This document shows positions 42,082 through 49,021 of a stretch of DNA of 64,000 nucleotides, piece by piece (positions within the stretch are counted from its first letter, which is position 1; every line of letters begins with the position of its first letter). The translations under genes were made by a program, and so were the position numbers. The notes below the pieces were generated by a model. It had not been told where the DNA came from, made no database searches, and saw only the letters and a list, made by a program, of their open reading frames with translations. Origin of the DNA: Poriferisodalis sp965204195 (GTDB lineage: Bacteria > Actinomycetota > Acidimicrobiia > Acidimicrobiales > Poriferisodalaceae). Location of the stretch: the NCBI RefSeq assembly GCF_965204195.1, contig NZ_OZ241975.1, forward strand, positions 1,798,001-1,862,000. The letters are read 5' to 3'.

Positions 42082-42569
42082 ACGTTCGAGTCCCAGGTCT
42101 CGGTCTGACACCGATGGCCATTCTGCGGCGCAATTCGGAGCGACAAATCGCGATCCGAGATGTCAACCCCCGGCGAGGCCCGGCGACTAGCGAGGACTTG
42201 AACGGGGGGAACTGGGGGGAACCGGAGACTCAACCCTGCCTCTGACCTGCGGAAAGACAGTCTCCCCCTGACACCACAGACAGAGTGAGATCGCCGGAGC
42301 TGGTGCCGCTCTACGGTGTCCGGGTCCACTAGCTGCAGTTGACCGCAATCGCGCTAGGTGACGTTGTCCGATGGGGGAGTGCGACACGCACCACCGTCAC
42401 GCTGTGGGGGCTGCGTTTCCGCAGGTCGCCGGTCACTTAGCGAGGTGCGGAGGGCCGTTTGCTAACAGACTTGCTAGCGGCTGTTGACTCATTGCCGCTG
42501 ACGAATTCAGCTGGCGGCTGGCGGCTGGCGTCGGTTGCTGATGGCGGTGTCGCCCTATCCCGGAGACCG
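42082..42569. other. Gene-free stretch between SIR2 and AbiE
   Basis: About 490 bases with no supported gene. Several short G-rich runs stand near 42204-42225, and frames are short on both strands. It may hold the 3' ends of both converging units or the remains of a lost gene. No repeat or tRNA fragment is recognised. Confidence 0.5.
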
Positions 42570-43421
42570 TCAGTCGGTGAGGGGCTGCAGGAGTGGATCG
42601 GCGAAGGTGATGACCTGGTTGAGGAGGTCTGCGAATTGCTCTGGTGTGGTGTGGAGGGCTTGGCGATTGCGCCAGGCCGACCATCTGCTTTGGGCCAGGT
42701 CGGCGTAGCCGTCGAGGACGTCGGCCAACGGGCGGATGCTCACTTGTCGATGGTCCGCGACCATCTGTAGTGATGCGCTGAGGTGGGTCAGGTCGAGCTG
42801 GGCCTTGGCGAGCGCTGCGATGTCGACGAAGTCGCGCCAGCGCGTTGATGCTGTCCCGCGCTGGATTGCGGTGATGATCTTCTCGGCCAGGATCAGCTCG
42901 GCGGAGTAGGCGCGGACAGGGATTGGCTCGGCGTCGAGGAGTTGGGGGAGCTCGACGAGGTCTGGTTCGGGCCAGAGCGGGTCACCGATGCTGATGTCGA
43001 CGTGGAAGCGGAGCCTCGCTCGGTCCAGCTGTCCGGTGACCGTTGCGCGGATTCCTGGATAGGACGCGTCGTCGCGGATCTCGTCCACCTTGGCGATGGC
43101 CAGCCGGTCGAGGCCGTCATCGAGATTCACGGTCACGATGTCGGCGACGATGCTTTCGATGGCGGTGAGGTCGCCATCGATGTCGGTTCCGGCTAGGTCG
43201 ATGTCGCGGGTTGGTCGTCTTTCGGAATAGGCGGCGAGCAGGACACCGCCTTTGAGGACGAACGTTGCGGCGTGGTCGGTTTCGACGAGGCGGCGGAGGA
43301 AGCCTTCCAGCGCGTAGAGCTGGAAGAGTTCGTCGACTGGTCGACCTGTGGCACGGGCGGCGGCCTGGAGGTCGAGATAGGCGGCGCCCGCGGTTGTGTC
43401 TCGGCTCGGCTGGGGGCTCAT
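42570..43421 (-). CDS. abiEii-like: AbiEii-type nucleotidyltransferase toxin
   Basis: 283 residues. TFVLKGGVLLAAYSERRPTR followed by DIDLAGTDID is the catalytic GG...D-x-D centre of the AbiEii/AbiGii family, and AELILAEKIITAIQRG then WRDFVDIAAL is its helical half with the conserved K and D. AbiEii-type toxins use NTPs to block tRNA acceptor ends, halting translation during phage attack. It overlaps the antitoxin gene by 4 bp (ATGA), so both are cotranslated. Confidence 0.88.
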   Translation of the reverse strand: MSPQPSRDTTAGAAYLDLQAAARATGRPVDELFQLYALEGFLRRLVETDHAATFVLKGGVLLAAYSERRPTRDIDLAGTDIDGDLTAIESIVADIVTVNLDDGLDRLAIAKVDEIRDDASYPGIRATVTGQLDRARLRFHVDISIGDPLWPEPDLVELPQLLDAEPIPVRAYSAELILAEKIITAIQRGTASTRWRDFVDIAALAKAQLDLTHLSASLQMVADHRQVSIRPLADVLDGYADLAQSRWSAWRNRQALHTTPEQFADLLNQVITFADPLLQPLTD

Positions 43422-44002
43422 TGAAGGGTTTCGATTGCGGCGCGAAGTGCTGGCATGGCGTGCGGGAACGATCTGGCAAGTTCGAGGAGCTCGGAGGGAT
43501 GGTTGCCGCGTTGGTTGAGCCAGCGGCGCAGGGCTGTGTGTGCGAGGTCGATGCCGAGTCGATGACGGAGGCGGTAGGCGTCGATGATCGAGCGCGCCGG
43601 ACTGTAGATGGCAATGGTGATCGTGTCGGCGAGGTGAAGATCGTCGCGTCCGATGTGGAAGGTGTCGCGGTCGAACCGATGCCAGGTCACGGGAGCCCGT
43701 GTCTTCGGCTGCCAGTGGTGACGGGGCAAGGCGGCGTCGATTGTGTGGGGGATCTCGTCGGTGAGGTCGTGGTGAGCGAGGGCGGTCGTGAGGCAGAGGG
43801 TCGTGTGAGGGCTGCGCAGAGCTAGCTCGAGAAGGTCTGGGTCGACACCGTGTCCGGCGCGGGCGTAGATACCGCGCGCAATGCGTTCCAGGTCGCCCTG
43901 TGCGGTCAGCTTCGCGAGGTCGCGGTTCGAGATCCCGAGGTCACGGGCCTGGGCGTGCGTAAACGCGATCGGAATGGTTGTTGGGGATATGTATGAAATC
44001 AT
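43418..44002 (-). CDS. abiEi-like: AbiEi-type antitoxin/repressor
   Basis: 194 residues. The N-terminal winged helix (FTHAQARDLGISNRDLAKLT then LERIARGIYAR) is typical of AbiEi, and the rest (TTLCLTTALAHHDLTDEIPH, IAIYSPARSIIDAYRLRHR) is its C-terminal antitoxin part. AbiEi represses the operon and silences AbiEii indirectly (type IV antitoxin). ATG 44002 lies inside an inverted repeat that is probably its operator. This is the last gene of the island before the tRNA. Confidence 0.86.
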   Translation of the reverse strand: MISYISPTTIPIAFTHAQARDLGISNRDLAKLTAQGDLERIARGIYARAGHGVDPDLLELALRSPHTTLCLTTALAHHDLTDEIPHTIDAALPRHHWQPKTRAPVTWHRFDRDTFHIGRDDLHLADTITIAIYSPARSIIDAYRLRHRLGIDLAHTALRRWLNQRGNHPSELLELARSFPHAMPALRAAIETLQ

Positions 44003-44028
44003 AGCCAGAAGATAGCTATGTGGCTATG
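44000..44028 (-). promoter_or_regulatory. Probable AbiEi operator
   Basis: A perfect 8-bp inverted repeat CATAGCCA (44000-44007) / TGGCTATG (44021-44028) encloses a palindromic ATAGCTAT (44012-44019). The left arm contains the start codon of the antitoxin gene. AbiEi proteins bind inverted repeats in their promoters, so autoregulation is likely; the overlap with ATG would let a bound repressor cover the translation start. Confidence 0.6.
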
Positions 44029-44257
44029 AATCGATTCACTATGCAGACATCGGCCGACCGGGGCTGTCCTGGCTTTCGCAGCCGAGCTCTCGCCCGATCG
44101 GGCGCGTCCGACGAGACGGCTTCTTCTCCCTTATTCGGCTGATGGTCGTCTTCGCGGCCCGTGCGCGTGTCAGCGTTGTCGCCGGTCGAGGATCATCACA
44201 CGTGCCTCGCAGTATTCCGCATCGTGGTCCCATCGGAGCAAGGGCGGCGATGGGGTC

Positions 44258-44277
44258 TCGGGTGGAGCTAAGGGGAA
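44258..44277 (+). repeat. Right attachment-site copy (tRNA-Ala 3' end)
   Basis: The same 20 bases as at 19509-19528. Here they make up the 3' half of the T-arm, the acceptor strand and the discriminator of tRNA-Ala plus five bases beyond. It is the boundary at which the island was joined to the tRNA. Confidence 0.85.
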
Positions 44278-44335
44278 TTGAACCCCTGACCTCTTCCATG
44301 CCATGGAAGCGCTCTACCAACTGAGCTATAGCCCC
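44263..44335 (-). tRNA. tRNA-Ala (anticodon GGC)
   Basis: A 73-nt cloverleaf. The 7-bp acceptor stem (GGGGCTA with TAGCTCC, one G-U), the 4-bp D-stem GCTC/GAGC, the anticodon stem CTTCC/GGAAG around loop ATGGCAT with anticodon GGC (reads GCC), and the T-arm AGGGG-TTCAATT-CCCCT all pair. The discriminator is A; CCA is not encoded (CCC follows). It serves as the integration site of the island and is kept functional. Confidence 0.95.
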
Positions 44336-44435
44336 GAGGCCTCACGACGATACCAGCGCGCTGCTCTGAATCGAGGGGGAGCCACATCGACAATCCGGCG
44401 CGCGAGCGGTGCGTGGCGGGCATATCGTCGGGCAC

Positions 44436-44831
44436 ATGAGCATCCCCGTGGAGCCCGGCGACATCGGCAAGCAGATGGAGCAGTTCGGCAACGCTGCATA
44501 CGTGCTGACGGTGCGCGACGACGCCACGCCGCACATCGCCCACTTGGCGATGCGGCTCGACGGTGACGTGCTGCGGTGCGGCGCCAGCCGTTCGGCGGCG
44601 GCCAATGTGGCGCAGCGGCCGACGATCTCGGTGCTGTGGCCGCCCTACGAGCCGGGCGGCTACTCGATGATCGTGGATGCCGTGGCCCGCACGGCCGACG
44701 GGGCTGACGGGCTCGAACTGGAACTGCGGCCGACCAATGGTGTCCTGCACCGGCCTGCAACGCCGGCAATCCCGGCGACCAATCCCAACTGCAGCTCAGA
44801 CTGCGCCCCGCTCGCTGCAAGTGACGACTGA
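44436..44831 (+). CDS. Pyridoxamine-phosphate-oxidase-like flavin-fold protein
   Basis: 131 residues from ATG 44436. The split-barrel pattern is seen in QFGNAAYVLTVRDDATPHIA, LRCGASRSAAANVAQRPTIS and VLWPPYEPGGYSMIVDAVA. Such small proteins bind FMN, F420 or heme, and the substrate here is unknown. It lies 100 bp outside the island next to the tRNA. Confidence 0.7.
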   Translation: MSIPVEPGDIGKQMEQFGNAAYVLTVRDDATPHIAHLAMRLDGDVLRCGASRSAAANVAQRPTISVLWPPYEPGGYSMIVDAVARTADGADGLELELRPTNGVLHRPATPAIPATNPNCSSDCAPLAASDD

Positions 44832-44845
44832 TACGTTGACACCTC

Positions 44846-45028
44846 GTGCCTGAGATACCGGCTTCGACCGGCTACAAGCTGCCTGACTTGAGCGTTGGGG
44901 ATCCGAACGGGCCGAACCCGTTCGAGAAGTTCACATTCGCCGAGATGCTCGAAATGAGCGAGCGTGAACTCCCGATGTTCCCCGATGCGGATGACGAGGA
45001 GTCGGCGCAAGGAGCTAGCGGTCGCTAG
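44846..45028 (+). CDS. Small hypothetical protein
   Basis: 60 residues from GTG 44846, starting MPEIPASTGYKLPDLSVGDP. It is acidic, with a helix FEKFTFAEMLEMSERELPM and an acidic tail. It follows the flavin-fold gene by 14 bp and its stop overlaps the converging oxidoreductase gene by 4 bp. No family is recognised; composition and position argue that it is real. Confidence 0.45.
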   Translation: MPEIPASTGYKLPDLSVGDPNGPNPFEKFTFAEMLEMSERELPMFPDADDEESAQGASGR

Positions 45029-46038
45029 CTCTTCAGGTCGTCGAAGATGGTCTGCCAGCGGGAGCGGTCGCCCTTGTAGGGGGCGTAGAAGCTGACCCGG
45101 TCCACCACGTCGTCGAAGCGGCGCTTCAGCTCGGTGGCCACCTGCTCGGGTTCGGCCACGACAGCGAATGCATCGAGGATGTCGTCGTCGACCAGGTTGG
45201 CCATCTCGACCCAGCGGCCCTCCTTGGACATGGCGTTCAGCTCGGTCTGCATGTCGCCCCAGCCATGGCAGTCGAGCACGGGCCGGTACGCCGGCGTGGA
45301 GCCGTAGAAGGCCACCTGCTGCTTGGTGGCCTGGCGCGCCTTCTCCATGTCCTCTTCGGTGTTGCCGGTGACGATGAACGACGGTCCCGAGATGGTGATC
45401 TCGCTGGGGTCACGTCCGGCCCGGGCGGCACCCCGCTCGATTGCAGGAATCGTCTCTTCACGCAGGTACTTCTCGGTGGTGAAGCCGTGGCAGAGGAAGA
45501 TGTCGCAGGTCTCGCCGGCTACCTCGGTCATCAGGGGGCCCACGCCCGCCAGTGCCATCCGTGGCGCGCCGTAGGGATTCGGCCCCGGATCGAAGAACGG
45601 CGTCATCAGCGTGTGCTCGTAGAAGTCGCCGCGGAAGTTCAGCTTCTCGCCGTTGTTCCAGCAGTCCCAGATGGCCTTGATCGCCATGATCATCTCGCGC
45701 ATGCGAGCCGCCGGCTTGGACCACTCCATTGAGAAACGCCGGGTGATGTGCGGACGGATCTGGCTGCCCAGGCCGAGGATGAACCGCCCTTCCGACAGCG
45801 TCTGGATGTCGTTGGCGCTGTAGGCCAGCGACATCGGGTTGCGGGCAAAGCCCACCACGATGCTCGTGCCCAGCTCCACCGACTCGGTCGCGTGCGCGAT
45901 GAGCGGGAGCATGGTGAACGGATCGTGGCTGGTCTCCGGCACCCACAAGCCGTCGTAACCCAACGCTTCTTGTTCTCGACTCGACTCCATCAGGTCGTCG
46001 AATCCGCTTGTGACTCCGAGGCCGCCGTCTACCTTCAT
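45025..46038 (-). CDS. LLM-class (luciferase-like, F420-type) oxidoreductase
   Basis: 337 residues from ATG 46038. The bacterial-luciferase-like TIM barrel is seen in REQEALGYDGLWVPETSHDP, ESVELGTSIVVGFARNPMSL, LSEGRFILGLGSQIRPH and FLCHGFTTEKYLREETIPAI. Actinobacterial members generally use cofactor F420 to oxidise or reduce small molecules and lipids. It is followed upstream by the phosphotransferase gene on the same strand (17 bp apart), so the two are probably cotranscribed. Confidence 0.88.
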   Translation of the reverse strand: MKVDGGLGVTSGFDDLMESSREQEALGYDGLWVPETSHDPFTMLPLIAHATESVELGTSIVVGFARNPMSLAYSANDIQTLSEGRFILGLGSQIRPHITRRFSMEWSKPAARMREMIMAIKAIWDCWNNGEKLNFRGDFYEHTLMTPFFDPGPNPYGAPRMALAGVGPLMTEVAGETCDIFLCHGFTTEKYLREETIPAIERGAARAGRDPSEITISGPSFIVTGNTEEDMEKARQATKQQVAFYGSTPAYRPVLDCHGWGDMQTELNAMSKEGRWVEMANLVDDDILDAFAVVAEPEQVATELKRRFDDVVDRVSFYAPYKGDRSRWQTIFDDLKS

Positions 46039-46055
46039 GGCGGGGAGAGTAGTAG

Positions 46056-47102
46056 CTAGAGGTTTGCCAGCACCGACTCGGCTCGCTCGGCCAGCGACAC
46101 GATGTTCTGCGGGAATTCGTGGACTTCTGGGGGAATCTCGGGGATCGCGCCGCCCACGTAGCGCGCATGGACGCCTTCGAGGATGCACGCCAGGCGCCAG
46201 CTCGCAAAGGCGAAGTGCCATTCGATGTTGCTGATGTCGCGCCCGGTCAGCTCCGCATAGGCGTGAACGAGCTGGTCGCGGGTCCAGAAGCCTTCGGCCG
46301 TGGTGGCGTCGTGCCCGAGCGGGTTGAAGCCGTCGTCGGGCTCGACCCAGTAGCCGAGCAGGAATCCCAGCTCGGCGACCGGGTCGCCCAGCGTGGAGAT
46401 CTCCCAATCCAGCACGGCCGCTAGGTCTCCGCCGGTGGTGGAGAGGCAGTTGTCGAGGCGGTAGTCGCCGTGCACCAGGGTGGCTTCGGTCTGCGGCGGG
46501 ATCGAGGCCACCAGCACGTCGTGGACGCGCTCGATGATCGGCAGATCCCGCGACGTCATGGCGTTGAACTGGCGCCGCCAGACATGGAGCTGCCGAGCGA
46601 CATAGTCCTCCGGCCGGCCGAGGGTGGCGAGCCCGGTCGCCTCCAAGTCGGTGCTGTGGATGGCGGCGAGCACCTCCACCATCCGCCGGCTCAGCTCCCC
46701 GCGGGCCTCGGGCGTCAGCGTCTCGGCATCGTCGAGCGAGCGCAGCACCGTGCCGTCCACGAACTCGGTCACGTAGAAGTCGGCGCCGTTCACTTCGTCG
46801 TCGGTGCACAGGCCCACCACCGGGGGCGTGGGCACCACGGTGGGCTCCAGCGATGACAGCAGGCGGTGCTCGCGCACCATGTCGTGCGCCCCGGCCAGCA
46901 GGTGCGCCAGGGGCGGGCGGCGCAGCACCCACCGGCCCCCTGCAGCGTCGCTGACTCGGTAGGTGAGGTTCGAGTGCCCGCCGGCGATGATCTCGAACTG
47001 CAGCGGCGGGCTGAGCTCGACCCGTTCGGCCATCCACGCCGTGACCGGCTCGGGCTCGATGCCGGCGACCGGACTGCTGGCATCGGAGACTGCATCAGAC
47101 AC
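46056..47102 (-). CDS. Phosphotransferase family protein (APH/ChoK fold), paralogue
   Basis: 348 residues, similar in plan to the gene at 707-1777: IIAGGHSNLTYRV for nucleotide binding, TLVHGDYRLDNCL as catalytic loop and LDWEISTLGDPVAELGFLLG as metal segment. It precedes the oxidoreductase on the same strand. Such kinases accompany acyl-CoA dehydrogenases and lipid genes in many actinobacteria. ATG 47102; an MFS transporter diverges from it. Confidence 0.86.
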   Translation of the reverse strand: MSDAVSDASSPVAGIEPEPVTAWMAERVELSPPLQFEIIAGGHSNLTYRVSDAAGGRWVLRRPPLAHLLAGAHDMVREHRLLSSLEPTVVPTPPVVGLCTDDEVNGADFYVTEFVDGTVLRSLDDAETLTPEARGELSRRMVEVLAAIHSTDLEATGLATLGRPEDYVARQLHVWRRQFNAMTSRDLPIIERVHDVLVASIPPQTEATLVHGDYRLDNCLSTTGGDLAAVLDWEISTLGDPVAELGFLLGYWVEPDDGFNPLGHDATTAEGFWTRDQLVHAYAELTGRDISNIEWHFAFASWRLACILEGVHARYVGGAIPEIPPEVHEFPQNIVSLAERAESVLANL

Positions 47103-47193
47103 CGTCGTTCCCCCCTCTCGTCGACCCCACAGCGCTCCATCATGGCCGCGGCGATGCAGCGGTGCCCACCGCCGGCGCCAATACGCTTCGCCG

Positions 47194-48351
47194 GTGCTGT
47201 TCGTGACGATCTACACCACGCAGTTCCTCGTCACGGCCTCGATGGGCGTCATCTTCGCCTACCTGGCGGATCTGCAAGATCGATACGGTCTCTCCCACCT
47301 GGAGCTGGGCATGGTGGCCGCCGCCGGCTTCGTCGCCGGCTTGTTGGCGCAGTTGCTGCTCTCGCCGCTGGTCGACCGGGGCCATCACCGTCTCGTGGCA
47401 TGGATCTCGGTGACGGCAGCGGTGTTCGGCGCTTTCGGCTTCGTGTTCGCGGAGGAAACATGGTCGCTCGTGACGAGCCGGGCCTTGGCCGGCCTGTCCT
47501 TCGGACTGTTCGGCCTAGTGGCTCGCAAGGCGCTGATTGGCCGCGACATCAGCGGCAGCGGCGCCAAGGTGGGCGGCCTGCTGTCGTGCGCAGTGGCCGG
47601 GTTCATCAGCGGTCCAGCGATCGGGGCGGCGCTCAGCGGTGTCTCGTTCGAGGCCCCATTTCTGCTCACCGGCACGTTGATGCTGTTGCTCGGACCGGTC
47701 GCAGCTGTGCTGATCTCGAAGTCGCCGATCGCTGCGGCTGCGGTGGACTACTCGGACCTCGGCAACCTGCTCCGCCGCCCTCGGGTGCAGGCGGCCATCT
47801 GCGTACACGTCGGCATCTGGGGGCTCATCGGCATCTTCGACGCGACCGTCGACCGTTACCTCACCGATGTGGGATTGTCGTCGGGCGAGCTGGCTGTCGG
47901 GCTGCTCATCATCGGCATCCCGCTGATGGCGTTGCCGCCGTACACCGGCGCCCTGGCTGAACGCCTCGGCGGAGGTCGCGTCGGTGTCCCCGCACTGCTG
48001 CTCTTCGTCCCGGCAGTGTTGCTGTATGGCTGGATCGGGGGATTGGCGAGCTTCATCGCCGTGGGCATCGCCGAAGCGGTCACCGAGTCCTATGGCGTGA
48101 TGGGTGCCCAGGTGCTCGTGCTCGAGGCCACGGGTGCCGAGCAGGCGGCGATGGGGACCGGGGTACTGGAAGCTGTCGGCCTGCTCGTCGCGGCTGGCGC
48201 CGCATTCGGCGGCCCGCCGCTGTACGGCCAGTTCGGGCCGCGTTGGCTGTTCGGCGGCTGGGCGGTGGCCTGCCTGATCCTCGCGGCGATCGCCATGCTG
48301 AGACTGAAAGCAGTGAAAATTCCACCAAAGGTCATCGCACAGCATCACTAG
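47194..48351 (+). CDS. MFS transporter
   Basis: 385 residues from GTG 47194 with about 12 hydrophobic helices, including the N-terminal YTTQFLVTASMGVIFAYLAD and the family's loop after helix 2 (LSPLVDRGHHRLVAWISV, a D-x-x-x-x-R motif-A form). Substrate is unknown, possibly a lipid or small organic acid exporter given the neighbours. The frame is open upstream to 46963 but that part lies over the phosphotransferase gene, so GTG 47194 is used. Confidence 0.82.
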   Translation: MLFVTIYTTQFLVTASMGVIFAYLADLQDRYGLSHLELGMVAAAGFVAGLLAQLLLSPLVDRGHHRLVAWISVTAAVFGAFGFVFAEETWSLVTSRALAGLSFGLFGLVARKALIGRDISGSGAKVGGLLSCAVAGFISGPAIGAALSGVSFEAPFLLTGTLMLLLGPVAAVLISKSPIAAAAVDYSDLGNLLRRPRVQAAICVHVGIWGLIGIFDATVDRYLTDVGLSSGELAVGLLIIGIPLMALPPYTGALAERLGGGRVGVPALLLFVPAVLLYGWIGGLASFIAVGIAEAVTESYGVMGAQVLVLEATGAEQAAMGTGVLEAVGLLVAAGAAFGGPPLYGQFGPRWLFGGWAVACLILAAIAMLRLKAVKIPPKVIAQHH

Positions 48352-48361
48352 GGTCGCATGC

Positions 48362-49021
48362 ATGCGGGCGCCGGGCGCAGGGCCCTCAGCACACGGGCGC
48401 TCCACCGACTGGCGTTCCGTAGCGACGGAGACAGCCGGTTTCGCACGGCGGATCGGTGTCGTGCCCGTGCTGGTGTTGTTCGGCGCCGTCGGCGCGGTGG
48501 TTGCAGTGGGCTTTCTGGCCGGGGTCCGGCATGGCTCGCCCGAGCCCATCGAGCTGCCGCTTGCTGCGGACGAAGCACCGCTTCCTGTAGCGACGACGCA
48601 GCCGTCGCTGCTGAAGGTGCACCTTGCCGGTGCGGTGCGGCGACCAGGGCTCTACGACATCCCTGCCGGGTCGCGGGTGGGCGACCTGGTCGACATAGCC
48701 GGCGGGCTCGGAGCCGACGCAGATGACGCAGCGGTCAACTTGGCAGAACGGCTGAGCGACGGGCAGCAGATCTACGTGCCGGTGGAGGGTGAGCAGCCTG
48801 CTGGCGAGGGGCCGGGTTCAGATCTCGCCGGACCGATCGACGTCAACACCGCCACGGCATCGCAGCTCGACGAGCTGCCGGGCATCGGCCCGTCGCTGGC
48901 GGCGGCGATCATCGCCTACAGGGCCGAGCACGGGCCGTTCGCGACGCTGGATGCTCTCGAGCAGGTGCCCGGGATCGGACCCTCCAAGCTGTCCCAGCTA
49001 CGACCCCATGCGACCGTCTGA
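48362..49021 (+). CDS. comEA: Competence protein ComEA
   Basis: 219 residues. A short cytoplasmic start and one membrane helix (VVPVLVLFGAVGAVVAVGFL) anchor it. Then come a SLBB domain (LLKVHLAGAVRRPGLYDIPA, LSDGQQIYVPV) and a C-terminal helix-hairpin-helix DNA-binding domain (IDVNTATASQLDELPGIGPS then IIAYRAEHGPFATLDALEQV). ComEA binds DNA outside the membrane during uptake. comEC overlaps its 3' end by 14 bp. Confidence 0.93.
   Translation: MRAPGAGPSAHGRSTDWRSVATETAGFARRIGVVPVLVLFGAVGAVVAVGFLAGVRHGSPEPIELPLAADEAPLPVATTQPSLLKVHLAGAVRRPGLYDIPAGSRVGDLVDIAGGLGADADDAAVNLAERLSDGQQIYVPVEGEQPAGEGPGSDLAGPIDVNTATASQLDELPGIGPSLAAAIIAYRAEHGPFATLDALEQVPGIGPSKLSQLRPHATV

Larger units (their letters stand above)
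19529..44257. mobile_element. Genomic island in tRNA-Ala(GGC), rich in defence and surface genes
   Basis: The span between the two 20-bp direct repeats is about 24.7 kb. Its content differs from the flanks: NTPases, nucleotidyltransferases, toxin-antitoxin genes, AlpA-like regulators, SIR2, secreted proteins with homopolymer tracts, and several orphan or broken genes, against metabolic and housekeeping genes outside. Integration left the tRNA intact. No tyrosine or serine recombinase, transposase, conjugation or phage structural gene is recognisable, so the element is either decayed or moved by an integrase supplied elsewhere. Confidence 0.75.

Noticed and set aside
42200..42230. G-rich runs as a second attachment site or tRNA fragment
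   Set aside because: They do not match the tRNA-Ala 3' end or any other tRNA shape that I can fold.
45025..47037. Single 670-codon frame suggesting a phosphotransferase-oxidoreductase fusion
   Set aside because: The part above 46038 lies in the wrong frame over the phosphotransferase gene and is Arg/Ala-rich shadow. The oxidoreductase starts at ATG 46038 and the phosphotransferase is a separate gene.
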